A stretch of 64,000 nt of DNA, taken from contig JANQHX010000056.1 of NCBI GenBank assembly GCA_028282465.1, positions 1-64,000 on the forward strand, in the 5' to 3' direction. The position numbers and the translations under genes are program-made. The stretch's first letter is position 1. Every line of letters begins with the position of its first letter. The notes under the pieces were generated by a model. It searched no databases. It was not told the DNA's origin and worked only from the letters and a program-made list of their open reading frames with translations. Below are positions 1-10,452 of the stretch, piece after piece. The DNA is from Gynuella sp. (GTDB taxonomy: Bacteria; Pseudomonadota; Gammaproteobacteria; Pseudomonadales; Natronospirillaceae).

Positions 1-2
1 AT

Positions 3-413
3 CGCGCGATCTTAGGGTCGTTGGAAAGATTCATAGGTATCTTGATAGAGCAATACGCCGGTGTTATGCCAGTTTGGCTAGCTCCGGTTCAAGCGACTAT
101 CATGAATATTACTGATAATCAGGCTCAATATTGCCAAGAAGTGCATAAAGCCTTGAAAGAAGCGGGTTTCAGAACCGAACTTGACTTGAGAAACGAAAAG
201 ATCGGCTTTAAAATCCGCGAGCACACGCTTCAGAAGGTTCCTTACCTGCTCGTTTGTGGCGATAAGGAAGTCGAAAATCGTACTATTGCTGTCCGTTCCC
301 GCTCAGGAAAAGATCTTGGCGCTATCCCGCTAGAAGATTTTATTTCGTTGTTGAACAAAGACATCAGCAAAAAGGGACGTACTGAAGATAACGATAATTC
401 AACGGAGAATTAA
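3..413 (+). CDS. thrS: Threonyl-tRNA synthetase, C-terminal fragment
   Basis: This is the 3' end of the gene; the 5' part lies outside the window. The open frame enters at base 3 and reads [20 protein letters not shown], the end of the class II catalytic domain (motif 3 region). The C-terminal anticodon-binding domain follows, beginning [17 protein letters not shown]. The enzyme charges tRNA-Thr in the cytoplasm. The TTG inside the frame at 21 is an internal Leu codon and not a start. The stop is followed within a few bases by infC, the usual order in Gammaproteobacteria. Confidence 0.97.
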   Translation, partial: RAILGSLERFIGILIEQYAGVMPVWLAPVQATIMNITDNQAQYCQEVHKALKEAGFRTELDLRNEKIGFKIREHTLQKVPYLLVCGDKEVENRTIAVRSRSGKDLGAIPLEDFISLLNKDISKKGRTEDNDNSTEN

Positions 414-418
414 CCCTG
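404..418 (+). promoter_or_regulatory. Ribosome binding site and CTG start of infC
   Basis: GGAG at 404-407 lies within the last codons of thrS, and CTG at 416-418 is spaced eight bases from it. This placement decides the infC start, because the upstream in-frame codons (TTA, ACC) are not starts and all downstream starts truncate the protein. Confidence 0.6.
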
Positions 419-949
419 AGACAACGTGGCAAGAAACAGGACGATCGTAGTCCTATTAATGAAGCGATCAAAGCGCGCGAAGTACGCTTGATAGGAGCAG
501 ATGGGGAACAGGTTGGTGTTGTTCCTATCCAAGAGGCAAGAGCTGCTGCAGAAGAAGCTGGTTTAGACTTGGTTCAAATATCAAACTCAGACCCAATCGT
601 CTGCAAGGTAATGGACTTTGGTAAGAAGCTTTATGAAGAGAAAAAGGCCAAAGCAGCTGCTAAGAAAAAGCAGGTTCAGGTTCAGGTTAAAGAAATTAAA
701 TTTCGACCAGGCACTGACATCGGCGATTACAACGTGAAGCTTCGTAAGCTAAAAGAGTTTCTTGAGCACGGTGATAAGGCGAAAGTGACCCTGAGATATC
801 GCGGTCGCGAGATGGCCCACCAAGAAATTGGGATGGAGCTTTTGAATCGCGTTGAAAAAGATTTGGAAGATTTTGGTCAGGTTGAGCAGCGTCCAAAAAT
901 GGAAGGCCGCCAAATGACCATGGTAATTGCCCCACTTAAGAAGAAGTAA
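416..949 (+). CDS. infC: Translation initiation factor IF-3
   Basis: IF-3 binds the 30S subunit and checks start-codon pairing. The conserved [20 protein letters not shown] opens the N domain, a lysine-rich linker follows, and the C domain carries the [13 protein letters not shown] motif. No ATG, GTG or ATT lies in frame at the expected position. The codon matching the family N-terminus is CTG at 416, with GGAG at 404-407 eight bases upstream. This gives 177 residues, against 180 in E. coli. IF-3 discriminates against non-canonical starts and uses an AUU start to autoregulate in E. coli, so a CTG start would serve the same purpose. The next candidate, TTG at 488, would cut into conserved sequence. 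Confidence 0.93.
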   Translation: MRQRGKKQDDRSPINEAIKAREVRLIGADGEQVGVVPIQEARAAAEEAGLDLVQISNSDPIVCKVMDFGKKLYEEKKAKAAAKKKQVQVQVKEIKFRPGTDIGDYNVKLRKLKEFLEHGDKAKVTLRYRGREMAHQEIGMELLNRVEKDLEDFGQVEQRPKMEGRQMTMVIAPLKKK

Positions 950-995
950 GTAGGGCTCAGTTACCAATAAAAATTGCTGTGTATCAGCAAGGTCA

Positions 996-1080
996 AGAGA
1001 CTTTGAGTCTCTCGTCCTCTAACCCTCCCCGGCTCGAGTGGATTTCATGCCGGGTGGGTAGAAACAGGTCCGAAAGGGCC
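996..1080 (+). promoter_or_regulatory. Structured infC-rpmI leader, probable L20 autoregulatory region
   Basis: The 158-base gap between infC and rpmI holds three consecutive hairpins. They are a perfect 7-bp stem with a 3-base loop (996-1002/1006-1012), a CCCGGC/GCCGGG stem (1028-1033/1049-1054) extendable through ACCC/GGGT, and GGTCC-GAAA-GGGCC (1067-1080) followed by a T-rich stretch. In E. coli the ribosomal protein L20 represses rpmI-rplT by binding structured RNA in this position. I infer the same role; the hairpins are seen directly, L20 binding is not. Confidence 0.5.
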
Positions 1081-1107
1081 TTTATTTGCATTTTAGGAGT
1101 AATAATT

Positions 1108-1302
1108 ATGCCAAAAATGAAATCCGTGTCAGGCGCTGCCAAGCGTTTTAAGAAAACTGCTAAAGGCTTCAAGCATAAGCAGTCTTTCCGTAGCCACATC
1201 CTAACTAAGAAAAGCACCAAGCGTAAGCGTCATCTGCGCGGCATGCTGCAAGTTGCAGACGCCGATAAAGCATTGATCAAGCGCATGTTGCCTTACATCT
1301 AA
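1108..1302 (+). CDS. rpmI: 50S ribosomal protein L35
   Basis: A 64-residue, very basic protein ([20 protein letters not shown] at the N-terminus) of standard L35 length and sequence. The start ATG at 1108 has AGGAG at 1095-1099; in-frame sequence upstream of this ATG is leader, not protein. It lies between infC and rplT, and expression is probably coupled to the structured leader. Confidence 0.98.
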   Translation: MPKMKSVSGAAKRFKKTAKGFKHKQSFRSHILTKKSTKRKRHLRGMLQVADADKALIKRMLPYI

Positions 1303-1317
1303 GGGGAGGACTTATAA

Positions 1318-1677
1318 ATGGCTCGCGTAAAACGTGGTGTAATTGCACGCCGTCGTCACAAAAAAATCCTGAAGCAGGCGAAAGGTTACTATGGTGCCCG
1401 TAGTCGTGTATTCCGTGTTGCTAAACAAGCAGTAATCAAAGCTGGTCAGTATGCTTACCGTGACCGTCGTCAGCGTAAGCGTCAGTTCCGTGCTCTGTGG
1501 ATTGCTCGTATCAATGCAGAAGCTCGTAATAACGGCCTTTCTTACAGCCGCTTCATCAATGGTCTGAAAAAGTCCAGCATCGAAATCGATCGTAAAGTAC
1601 TAGCCGATTTGGCAGTACACGAAAAAGCAGCTTTCACAGCTCTGGCTGAAAAAGCAAAAGCCGCTCTGGCCGCTTAA
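1318..1677 (+). CDS. rplT: 50S ribosomal protein L20
   Basis: A 119-residue L20 with the characteristic [21 protein letters not shown]-terminus. It assembles early on 23S rRNA and in E. coli also represses its own operon. GGGGAGG sits just before the ATG, 15 bases after rpmI. A strong intrinsic terminator follows. Confidence 0.98.
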   Translation: MARVKRGVIARRRHKKILKQAKGYYGARSRVFRVAKQAVIKAGQYAYRDRRQRKRQFRALWIARINAEARNNGLSYSRFINGLKKSSIEIDRKVLADLAVHEKAAFTALAEKAKAALAA

Positions 1678-1710
1678 CTAGTTAGCTTTTCAGCAAGATC
1701 TATTCGAACC

Positions 1711-1744
1711 AAAAAAGGCAGCCTAGGCTGCCTTTTGTTTTTTC
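1711..1744 (+). terminator. Intrinsic terminator after rplT
   Basis: AAAAGGCAGCC-TA-GGCTGCCTTTT forms a perfect stem at 1713-1737, followed by TTTTGTTTTTTC. It separates the infC-rpmI-rplT unit from pheST. Confidence 0.92.
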
Positions 1745-1944
1745 TCTCTTCTAATATTATCAAATCAACCAAAACCGCTCTAAGTCGCTGAATTCACAGG
1801 TTTTTAGTTGCTTAATTCTGGTCAGCCTCTATAGTTAGTCCCCTTAGGAAATCAGGGCATCAACTGCTTTTGTCCAACACAAGGGCCGTGTCATCTTACT
1901 TTCAATAATTAGCCTGTCTCCTAAATCTATCGGTACCCGAATAA

Positions 1945-2985
<1,041 letters not shown>

Positions 2986-3003
2986 TCGGTACAGAGACAA
3001 GAC

Positions 3004-5385
3004 ATGAAATTCAGCGAACAGTGGTTACGCACCTGGATTAACCCGGATATTGATTCCCAGGGATTAATGGATCTGGTCACAATGGCCGGTCTGGAAGTGG
3101 ATGGCTCTGAACCTGTTGCCGGCGAGTTTACCGGAATTGTGGTTGGAGAAATCCTGACAGCAGAACAGCACCCGAATGCGGACAAACTGCAGGTTTGTAA
3201 GGTAAGTGATGGTTCTGAAGAGTTTCAGGTAGTGTGCGGTGCACCGAATGCCCGTGCAGGCCTGAAAGTGGCTTTTGCAAAAGTTGGCGCCGTATTGGGT
3301 GGTGACTTCAAAATTAAGAAAGCGAAACTGCGTCAGGTGGAGTCTTTCGGCATGCTTTGCTCTGAAAAGGAAATTGAGCTGTCTGACTCTCATGAAGGCA
3401 TTATGGAGTTAGCAGCAGATGCGCCTTTAGGCATGGATCTGCGTGAATATCTGGATCTGAACGATATTGCTATTGAAGTAGATCTAACGCCAAACCGTGC
3501 AGACTGTTTCTCCATTATTGGTCTGGCTCGCGAAGTGCGTTCTCTGACTGGCAATGAAATTACATTCCCTGAAATTGACGCAGTAGCAGCGACTCACGAA
3601 GAGACTTTCCCGGTCACAATTTCAGCTCCAGAAGGCTGTCCGCGTTATGCTGGTCGTGTCATCAAGAGCGTTGATGTTACCAAACCGACGCCTCTGTGGA
3701 TGGTTGAGCGACTGCGTCGTTCAGGCATTCGAACCATTGATCCTGTGGTTGATATCACCAACTACGTGATGCTGGAGCTGGGTCAGCCAATGCATGGCTT
3801 CGATCTGGATCAGCTCAAAGGCGGCATCGAAGTTCGTCACGGAAAAGTGGGTGAGAAGTTGTTGTTGCTGGACGGCAACGAAATTGAGCTGGACGAAAAA
3901 ACATTATTAATCACCGATGAAACCGGCCCGTTAGCGCTTGCTGGTGTAATGGGTGGTGAAAACACAGGTGTATCTGCTGATACCAAAAATGTGTTCCTGG
4001 AAAGTGCTTTCTTCGCGCCAATCGAAATGGCGGGCACTGCTCGTTCCTATGGTCTGCACACAGACTCCTCCATGCGTTTTGAGCGTGGCGTAGACTATGC
4101 CAATCAGGTGCGTGCCATTGAGCGCGCCACTCAGCTAATGCTGGAAATCACCGGTGGTGAGCCAGGGCCAGTTACTGAAGTAGCCAGCGATGAGCACATC
4201 CCAGCAGACCGCACAGTGACTCTGACTCAAGCTAAATTAGCATCTTACCTGGGTTCTGATGAAATCCCGGAAGAAAAAGTTGAGGCAATTCTGACGGGTT
4301 TGGGTCTGGAACTGACTGAAAAGACTGGCTCAGGCTGGACATTCAATGTGCCTAGCCACCGTTTTGATATCAGCCTAGATGTAGACCTGATTGAAGAAGT
4401 GGCTCGTGTTTACGGCTACAACAATTTGCCAACTAAATCTCCGGAATGTGCGTTGCCATTACCTGAGAAAACTGAAACTGAAGTTAGCCTCTACACACTG
4501 CGCCGTGTATTGGTGAGCCGCGGTTATCAAGAGGCGGTTACCTACAGCTTTATCGACGAGAAGATGGAAAAACTGTTCGATCCGGAACAGGAATATATTG
4601 AATTGCAGAATCCCATTTCATCTGATCTGGCCATTATGCGTACAACATTACTGCCTGGGCTAGTAAATGCATTGAATCACAACCTGAAGCGCCAACAAGA
4701 ACGGGTTCGCCTATTCGAAACCGGACTTAGATTCCGCAAGGTTGATGGTGAAATCGTTCAAGACGAAATGCTTGCTGGTTTGATATACGGTTCTCGGTTA
4801 CCGAAAGGCTGGTATGAGGGTGGTTCTTCCGAAGTGGACTTCTTTGATATCAAAGCCGACGTCGAAGCCATTCTGGATTGTAGTCTGGGCAATGAATTTG
4901 CATTCAAACCTTCAAAAGTAGCGGCTTTACACCCAGGCCAAACCGCTGAAATCGCATTGGCAGGTGAAACCATGGGATATGTAGGCGCTTTACACCCAAG
5001 CGTTCAAAAAGAACTGGGATTGAAAAAGCCAGCATTCGTATTTGAATTAGAAATTGCTGCATTTAAAGCCATGAAGTTGCCCAAGTATGAAGCAGTTTCC
5101 AAGTTTCCAGGCACCAGCCGTGACTTGGCTGTATTAGTAGACGCTAAACTGTCTGTGCAAGAATTACTTGAAGCAGTTCACGAAGTGGCAGGTGAATATC
5201 TGAAAGACGTGATTATCTTCGATGTTTACCAAGGTAAGGGTATTGATTTACAAAGAAAAAGTGTTGCAATAGGGTTGACCTGGCAGCATCCTTCACGCAC
5301 CCTTAATGACGAAGAAATCAATGAGTGGTTTGAAGCGTCAATCAAGCTGCTAGAGACAAGATTCGAGGCAACCCTGAGGGGCTGA
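3004..5385 (+). CDS. pheT: Phenylalanyl-tRNA synthetase beta subunit
   Basis: A 793-residue beta subunit of normal length. The N-terminal tRNA-binding/EMAP-like domain (residues 40-150, [18 protein letters not shown]) is followed by the B3/4 editing domain, B5, the degenerate catalytic core and a C-terminal anticodon-binding fold ([14 protein letters not shown]). It is co-transcribed with pheS and ends 2 bases before ihfA. Confidence 0.98.
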   Translation: MKFSEQWLRTWINPDIDSQGLMDLVTMAGLEVDGSEPVAGEFTGIVVGEILTAEQHPNADKLQVCKVSDGSEEFQVVCGAPNARAGLKVAFAKVGAVLGGDFKIKKAKLRQVESFGMLCSEKEIELSDSHEGIMELAADAPLGMDLREYLDLNDIAIEVDLTPNRADCFSIIGLAREVRSLTGNEITFPEIDAVAATHEETFPVTISAPEGCPRYAGRVIKSVDVTKPTPLWMVERLRRSGIRTIDPVVDITNYVMLELGQPMHGFDLDQLKGGIEVRHGKVGEKLLLLDGNEIELDEKTLLITDETGPLALAGVMGGENTGVSADTKNVFLESAFFAPIEMAGTARSYGLHTDSSMRFERGVDYANQVRAIERATQLMLEITGGEPGPVTEVASDEHIPADRTVTLTQAKLASYLGSDEIPEEKVEAILTGLGLELTEKTGSGWTFNVPSHRFDISLDVDLIEEVARVYGYNNLPTKSPECALPLPEKTETEVSLYTLRRVLVSRGYQEAVTYSFIDEKMEKLFDPEQEYIELQNPISSDLAIMRTTLLPGLVNALNHNLKRQQERVRLFETGLRFRKVDGEIVQDEMLAGLIYGSRLPKGWYEGGSSEVDFFDIKADVEAILDCSLGNEFAFKPSKVAALHPGQTAEIALAGETMGYVGALHPSVQKELGLKKPAFVFELEIAAFKAMKLPKYEAVSKFPGTSRDLAVLVDAKLSVQELLEAVHEVAGEYLKDVIIFDVYQGKGIDLQRKSVAIGLTWQHPSRTLNDEEINEWFEASIKLLETRFEATLRG

Positions 5386-5387
5386 TT

Positions 5388-5690
5388 ATGGCTCTGACCA
5401 AAGCTGATATGGCTGAAAGGCTGTATGAGGAACTAGGTCTGAACAAACGAGAAGCCAAGGAATTGGTGGAATTGTTCTTTGAAGAAATAAGGGATTCACT
5501 GGTTCACAATGAACAAGTGAAACTCTCTGGTTTTGGTAATTTTGATATTCGGGATAAGCGTCAGCGCCCTGGTCGAAACCCAAAAACCGGTGAAGAAATT
5601 CCTATTTCTGCTCGACGCGTGGTGACTTTCCGCCCAGGACAGAAACTTAAGGTAAAAGTAGAAGCCTATGCTGGAACCCAGCCAGAATGA
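5388..5690 (+). CDS. ihfA: Integration host factor alpha subunit
   Basis: A 100-residue HU/IHF-family DNA-bending protein. [20 protein letters not shown] and the [20 protein letters not shown] arm are diagnostic of IHF-alpha. It bends DNA as a heterodimer with IHF-beta. The position directly after pheT is conserved in Gammaproteobacteria, and the 3' end overlaps the next gene. Confidence 0.98.
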   Translation: MALTKADMAERLYEELGLNKREAKELVELFFEEIRDSLVHNEQVKLSGFGNFDIRDKRQRPGRNPKTGEEIPISARRVVTFRPGQKLKVKVEAYAGTQPE

Positions 5691-6030
5691 CGAACTACCG
5701 GTAATACCGGGCAAGCGCTACTTCACCATTGGTGAAGTCAGTGAACTTTGCGCGGTAAAGCCACATGTTTTGAGGTATTGGGAGCAGGAATTCCCCCAGC
5801 TCAAACCAGTGAAACGTCGTGGTAACCGTCGTTACTATCAGCGAGAAGACGTAATACTGGTTCGTCAGATCCGCCATTTGCTATATGAAGATGGCTTCAC
5901 TATTGGCGGCGCTCGTCAAAAGCTCTCTACACCTGAGGCGGGTGAAGACACTTCCGAAGACAAGAAGGCTCTCATTCAGCAGATGATTTCAGAGCTTGAA
6001 GAAGTTCTGGATCTCTTGCAAGCTGCTTGA
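5668..6030 (+). CDS. MerR-family transcriptional regulator
   Basis: A 120-residue protein with an N-terminal MerR winged helix: [20 protein letters not shown], then [20 protein letters not shown] short C-terminal coiled coil for dimerisation (residues 95-120) is all that remains after the DNA-binding domain, so there is no obvious effector domain. The ATG at 5668 overlaps the ihfA end by 23 bases, implying translational coupling. A regulator of this kind follows ihfA in many pseudomonads; its targets are not evident here. Confidence 0.93.
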   Translation: MLEPSQNDELPVIPGKRYFTIGEVSELCAVKPHVLRYWEQEFPQLKPVKRRGNRRYYQREDVILVRQIRHLLYEDGFTIGGARQKLSTPEAGEDTSEDKKALIQQMISELEEVLDLLQAA

Positions 6031-6053
6031 TTTTGAAACTCCAACTAAATACC

Positions 6054-6081
6054 TTTACATTTCAATCGGTTAGCGTAAACT
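6054..6081 (+). promoter_or_regulatory. Candidate promoter of tRNA-Pro
   Basis: TTTACA (6054-6059) and TAAACT (6076-6081) are spaced 16 bp apart and followed by a GC-rich stretch (TCGCGACG) before the tRNA at 6100. A GC-rich discriminator is typical of stringently controlled stable-RNA promoters. Inferred from sequence only. Confidence 0.45.
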
Positions 6082-6099
6082 TCGCGACGATTTTTGATT

Positions 6100-6176
6100 C
6101 GGGCATTAGCGCAGTCTGGTAGCGCATCGTCATGGGGTGGCGAGGGTCGCAGGTTCAAATCCTGCATGCCCGACCA
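6100..6176 (+). tRNA. tRNA-Pro (anticodon GGG)
   Basis: A 77-nt cloverleaf. The acceptor stem CGGGCAT pairs with ATGCCCG, the D-arm is GCGC/GCGC, the anticodon stem is TCGTC/GGCGA around the loop ATGGGGT (anticodon at 6134-6136), and the T-arm is GCAGG-TTCAAAT-CCTGC. The 3' CCA is encoded. It reads CCC (and CCU) proline codons. The position after the merR gene matches related genomes. Confidence 0.97.
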
Positions 6177-6283
6177 ATCATTTCCTCACATCACCGAGCG
6201 AGTCGCATACGGAATGCTTTCTAGCGAACGCGAACCGGATACCCTTCTAACAACCATTCATTAAAATCAAATCTCCAGTTCAG

Positions 6284-6997
6284 CTATAACAATTCAATCC
6301 AAGCTTGAAAGAGTTTTCTGTGGCTTTGGATATAGGTATCCAGATATTGTTCGGTATCTTGAGTAATAGCAGTAAATGCATAGCCACTGGCTTCTATATA
6401 TTCTTTGTTATTGCTGCACATCATGTCATGAAGGGGTTGATCAATTTCTGGATGGTACTGAAATCCATAAACTGATTTATTAAAACTGAAAGCCTGACAT
6501 TCTGTGATTTCTGTACTAGCCAGATTGAAGCAGTTTGGCGGTGTTAGGAAGTAATCCCCATGGAAGTGGAATGCCATATCGCCATTTGAAATATTGTTTG
6601 TTAATGGATCTTTTGTTCCTGGGTCAGTCATTTTCAGAGGGAACCAGCCAATTTCTTTTTTATCATTGGCGTAGATTTCAGCACCTAAAGTATTTGCAAT
6701 TATCTGTGCACCCAAACAAAGACCCATGATGGGCTTTTCTAATTCAATAAATCGTTGGGTGATTTCTTTTTCAGATTCAAGATAAGGATAAATATCTTTT
6801 TCATTGACACTTTGGGCTCCACCTAAAATAACTAACCCTGCATAGGTATCGGCGTTTTCCAAAAGATTTTGAGGGTCAAAAGCCTCGCTGCTTGCGAGAT
6901 GGTAGTCAGTCGTGAATTCAGCTTCTTTTAAACAGGTATCGAGAACTCCTGCACCTTCGTCAGCATCGTTTTGAATAACCAATATTTGTTTAGTCAT
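6284..6997 (-). CDS. Class I glutamine amidotransferase-like protein
   Basis: A 237-residue stand-alone GATase-1 domain. The nucleophile Cys94 lies in GLCLGAQ, and the His182/Glu184 pair in QYHPEI, so the catalytic triad is intact. The family hydrolyses glutamine or gamma-glutamyl amides. It is the last gene of a four-gene minus-strand operon, 50 bases after the glutamine synthetase-like gene. By analogy with PuuA/PuuD this pair could add and remove gamma-glutamyl groups on an amine. That role is inference; the acceptor substrate is unknown. Confidence 0.85.
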   Translation of the reverse strand: MTKQILVIQNDADEGAGVLDTCLKEAEFTTDYHLASSEAFDPQNLLENADTYAGLVILGGAQSVNEKDIYPYLESEKEITQRFIELEKPIMGLCLGAQIIANTLGAEIYANDKKEIGWFPLKMTDPGTKDPLTNNISNGDMAFHFHGDYFLTPPNCFNLASTEITECQAFSFNKSVYGFQYHPEIDQPLHDMMCSNNKEYIEASGYAFTAITQDTEQYLDTYIQSHRKLFQAWIELL

Positions 6998-7047
6998 TTT
7001 TATCTCTACGGTCTATTGGATTAGTTAAGTATGGAAGCTATAAATCC

Positions 7048-8409
7048 TTAGAATAAATGACTGTAACGTTCGATTTCCCATTGCGAGATGCTTAGGTGAT
7101 ATTCGTTCCACTCTGCAGTTTTGTATTTAATAAACTCATCACTGAGTTCTTTCCCCAGAGTGGCTTCAATAAATGGATCTTCTTTAAAAGCCTGCACCGC
7201 TTCAAAAAGGGTTCGGGGTAAAAATTCTATGCCGCGCGCTTTTCTTTCTTCATCAGTTAATTCATACAGATTATCTTCTTGAGGATTGCCAGGCTCAAGT
7301 TCTTCGCGAATACCTTCTAATCCAGCCGCTAGTGCCAGGGTTGCAGCTAAGTAAGGATTCACTGACCCGTCAGCATTACGAGATTCACATCTACCACCAT
7401 TCATGGGTACTCGAATGGAATTAGTTCTGTTGTTGGAACCGAAAGAATTAAAAACTGGTGCCCAGGTGAAATAGGGCATGTCACCCTGGCGAACCAGACG
7501 TTTATAGCTGTTGACTGTCGGTGCAAATGCGGCGCAAAGTGCGCGACCATGTTTGATAATACCTGCAATAAATTGATAGCCAAGAGTGGTAATGCCTAGA
7601 CCTTTTGGATCATCTTGTGGATCACATTTAAAAAGGTTTTCGCCAGTTTTAATGTCATACAATGACATATTAAAGTGAGCACCATTGCCGGTTTTGTTGG
7701 CAAAAGGTTTAGGCATAAAAGTAGCCAAAAGATTTTCCTCTCTGGCATATTCTTTCGCCATGAGTTTTAAAAATGTAAAGCGATCACAGGTGGTAATCGC
7801 ATCGGCATACATAAAGTCGAATTCGTACTGTCCATTAGCATCTTCATGGTCAAATGAATATAAATCCCACCCCAAGTCATTAATGGAGGTGGCCATTTTA
7901 TCCAGCCAATTGAACTGATGTAGAAAACCTCGAGTGTCATAACAAGGCTTAGTTAGCTTGTCGTCTTCATTAGGAACTGCCAGAGTGCCATCTTCATTTT
8001 TCTTTAAAACAAAAACTTCTGCTTCAATGCCTAAATTAAAACCGAAGCCCATTTCTTCCGCTTGTTTCAAAACATTTTTTAGCGCGACTCTTGTATTTAA
8101 AGGATAGGGGGCGCCTTTAAATGTGTTGTCTGCGGGCATCCAGGCAATTTCTTTTTGCCAGGGTAATTGAATGATGTGATCCAAATCTGGTACTGAGGCA
8201 ATTTCGTCATCATTGGGTTTTTGGCCCAGACCATCCAGCGCATATCCAGTGTATAGTTCAGAGCCATGGGCCATATGCTCAAGGTGATTGATTGGAACAA
8301 CCTTCCCCTTGGGTACACCATGAATATCAACATAGGTACCCATGCAATATTTAACGCCTTTTGCTTTTAAATCTTTTTCAATCGCTTTTATTTCAGCACT
8401 GGATTTCAT
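7048..8409 (-). CDS. Type III-like (GlnT) glutamine synthetase family ligase
   Basis: A 453-residue member of the glutamine synthetase fold. Visible elements are the beta-grasp N-terminus ([14 protein letters not shown]), the metal/glutamate site GIEAEVFVL, the ATP/glutamate region [11 protein letters not shown], and the arginine-rich NRTNSIRVP plus [16 protein letters not shown] segment. The sequence is closest in feel to GlnT, described in rhizobia, and to gamma-glutamylmethylamide synthetases; it is not the housekeeping GlnA. Beside a creatininase and a GATase it more likely ligates glutamate to an amine than assimilates ammonia. The substrate is not determinable from sequence. Confidence 0.88.
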   Translation of the reverse strand: MKSSAEIKAIEKDLKAKGVKYCMGTYVDIHGVPKGKVVPINHLEHMAHGSELYTGYALDGLGQKPNDDEIASVPDLDHIIQLPWQKEIAWMPADNTFKGAPYPLNTRVALKNVLKQAEEMGFGFNLGIEAEVFVLKKNEDGTLAVPNEDDKLTKPCYDTRGFLHQFNWLDKMATSINDLGWDLYSFDHEDANGQYEFDFMYADAITTCDRFTFLKLMAKEYAREENLLATFMPKPFANKTGNGAHFNMSLYDIKTGENLFKCDPQDDPKGLGITTLGYQFIAGIIKHGRALCAAFAPTVNSYKRLVRQGDMPYFTWAPVFNSFGSNNRTNSIRVPMNGGRCESRNADGSVNPYLAATLALAAGLEGIREELEPGNPQEDNLYELTDEERKARGIEFLPRTLFEAVQAFKEDPFIEATLGKELSDEFIKYKTAEWNEYHLSISQWEIERYSHLF

Positions 8410-8442
8410 TATTAGCTCTTTATTAATTCTCTGGGTTAACAG

Positions 8443-9207
8443 TCATTTAACTTTTTCAAAGTAAGATGCATTTAATGGTGGCTTTTCTTTGATGCCTTTA
8501 TTAATTAATTCACAGAAGTCTTCCACCATCCATTGAAAGAGTTCTTCGCCTTTTTCTTTTGTTGAAAGACTAGGGTTGCCAGTTACACCATTACTACTGG
8601 TACGATTGACCGGATGTGAAAATACTGAATCAATGGTCCTGTCTTCGTCATCACTATCTTCGCACTTATCCGGGCGAACCATGGCCTCATCAATGGCCAT
8701 CATCAGTGAAGTTTCTGCATCATTGGCGTGCCAGTCTTCGGCATCATGAAAATGTTCTTTCTTAACTCGATCACTTATTTGGGGGGTGTTGATCAATGCC
8801 ACCATCATGTCGTCATGTTCCGCTCGCAACATTTCCAAAGCACATCTTAAGGGGGCAAAGTTTGTGACATGCCCATTCACTAAAAACAGTTTTTTAAAGC
8901 CGGAATCATAGGCCCAGTCTCCAATGTCTTTAACCACATCAATTAAGGTTTTCGGTTGCAACGCCATAGTTCCAGGCCAGCGTTTTGAGTGTCCAATTGA
9001 GCAGCCATATGGCAGGGTTGGCATTAGCAATACATCAGTTTGTTCGGCCGCTGCATAGCAAACTTTTTCAGCAATGGAGCTATCTACTCCGCAACCTAGG
9101 TGTGGGCCATGTTGCTCGGTTGCACCTATAGGTAATAGTGCTGTTTCAATACCGGATTTAACCAGGCTGTCCACTTCTTCCCAGGTCATGTAATGCAGTT
9201 GGTTCAT
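8443..9207 (-). CDS. Creatininase-family amidohydrolase
   Basis: A 254-residue creatininase-fold protein with the metal ligands of the family: Glu31 and His33 in IGATEQHGPHL, Asp42, the NGHVTN motif near residue 111 and the DWHANDAETS segment. The family opens cyclic amides or hydrolyses related bonds (creatinine, FAPy compounds). It is placed between the ABC ATPase and the GlnT-like ligase, with 12- and 33-base gaps, so it is probably an enzyme of the same nitrogen-compound pathway. The actual substrate cannot be assigned. Confidence 0.88.
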   Translation of the reverse strand: MNQLHYMTWEEVDSLVKSGIETALLPIGATEQHGPHLGCGVDSSIAEKVCYAAAEQTDVLLMPTLPYGCSIGHSKRWPGTMALQPKTLIDVVKDIGDWAYDSGFKKLFLVNGHVTNFAPLRCALEMLRAEHDDMMVALINTPQISDRVKKEHFHDAEDWHANDAETSLMMAIDEAMVRPDKCEDSDDEDRTIDSVFSHPVNRTSSNGVTGNPSLSTKEKGEELFQWMVEDFCELINKGIKEKPPLNASYFEKVK

Positions 9208-9219
9208 CCAAGGTCTCCG

Positions 9220-10134
9220 TTATAAAACGCTCGGAATATCATCATCAATCCGTACCATGCGAACCATTTTTAATGAATCGTCTAGGTCATCTCGTTCCGG
9301 GTGAATTAATTGTTCAAGGCGGTGCTTAGTTGCTAAAAACTCATCCGAAAGTAGCTGAGAAGGATCCCTGGGTTGAGGAACCGGAACTTCAATAAACTCT
9401 TCAACTTCACCAGGGTGAGGTCTTAACACCAGAATTCGATCGGCAAGGTAAATGGCTTCATCCAAATCATGAGTAATAAATACGATGGTGATATCAATAT
9501 TGCGCCAGATCTCCATTAGGTGGGATTGCATTCGTGCCCGAGTTTGCGGATCAAGCGCACCAAATGGTTCGTCCATTAACAGAATTTTCGGCTGGTTTGC
9601 CAGGGAGCGAGCAATGGCGACTCTCTGTTTCATACCACCAGAAAGCTGATGAGGATAGCTCTCTGCGAATTTTCCAAGGCCCACTAAATCGATCCATTGC
9701 ATGGCCTCTTCTTCAGCAGTGGTTACGCTTCTGCCAGATTCCAATAAGCCGAACATTACGTTTCTTTTCACGGTAAGCCAGGGGAATAGGGTGTAACCCT
9801 GGAAGACCATGCCTCGGTCTGGGCCAGGCCCGCTTACTGCGTTGCCATTGAGCAAAACCTGTCCACTGGTTGGAGTTTCCAGACCTGCTAGTATTCTGAC
9901 CAGTGTGGATTTGCCACACCCTGACGCGCCAATAACGCAAACAAATTCCCTGCGGTGGGCTTTGAAACTGACTTTGTTCAGAGCCGTGACTGGCCCTTTA
10001 TTGCTATCAAATACCTTGGTTAGATCTTTTACTTCCAGAGTAACAGACCGTTGATGGAGTCGACTGAATCTGTCGGCAACCGCTTCAGATTGCTTTAAAT
10101 AGGCTTTGGCGTCTTCTATTCGTGTGATGCTCAA
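9220..10134 (-). CDS. NitT/TauT-family ABC transporter ATP-binding protein
   Basis: A 304-residue ATPase: Walker [11 protein letters not shown]-loop [11 protein letters not shown], signature [16 protein letters not shown], Walker [13 protein letters not shown] and switch His in ITHDLDEA. This is the nitrate/sulfonate/taurine class. It has an extra 30-residue N-terminus and a 45-residue C-terminal tail. It is the first gene of its operon, yet neither the permease nor the binding protein is encoded upstream or downstream. It must work with subunits encoded elsewhere or be a remnant of a reduced transporter operon. Confidence 0.93.
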   Translation of the reverse strand: MSITRIEDAKAYLKQSEAVADRFSRLHQRSVTLEVKDLTKVFDSNKGPVTALNKVSFKAHRREFVCVIGASGCGKSTLVRILAGLETPTSGQVLLNGNAVSGPGPDRGMVFQGYTLFPWLTVKRNVMFGLLESGRSVTTAEEEAMQWIDLVGLGKFAESYPHQLSGGMKQRVAIARSLANQPKILLMDEPFGALDPQTRARMQSHLMEIWRNIDITIVFITHDLDEAIYLADRILVLRPHPGEVEEFIEVPVPQPRDPSQLLSDEFLATKHRLEQLIHPERDDLDDSLKMVRMVRIDDDIPSVL

Positions 10135-10452
10135 TGTGCTTACTCCTGTGGTCGCTCCTAGAAAGCCAGTAATACTAAAAGGGTGTTTTGGTAATACTGG
10201 TGTAGCAATGGCGATGCCATGAGAAATCTAGAAGGGTTTACCCCCTGTGCGCTACCTTCGCGTCTGAAGGTTTTACTGAAAACTCTGGTGGATTGGCACC
10301 AATATGGAGGGCTTAGAAGGATTAGTGTGCCTATATTAGTGCGAAGGTTCCCGCATATTTGAATCGACTTTAGCCATCTGCCCGGGTTCAAGCTTGCTAT
10401 GTCAGGCTATATAATCCCGCTCCCTATTTTTATATGTGACTCTTTTAGAAGT
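10135..10452. other. Divergent intergenic region with long inverted repeat
   Basis: No convincing gene lies here. The region holds the start-side signals of the minus-strand ABC operon and of hrpA. Visible structures are the palindrome ATGGCGATGCCAT (10208-10220) and an 8-bp inverted repeat, ACCTTCGC (10254-10261) and GCGAAGGT (10341-10348), enclosing about 79 bases. This could be a structured leader on either strand; I do not recognise a known riboswitch. Confidence 0.4.

Noticed and set aside
10158..10391. Minus-strand open frame upstream of the ABC ATPase
   Set aside because: No similarity to a permease or binding protein, unusual composition, and it overlaps inverted repeats; more likely leader sequence.
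10158..10398. Guanidine-I (ykkC) riboswitch before the ABC operon
   Set aside because: The conserved core motifs of that riboswitch are not present by eye on either strand.
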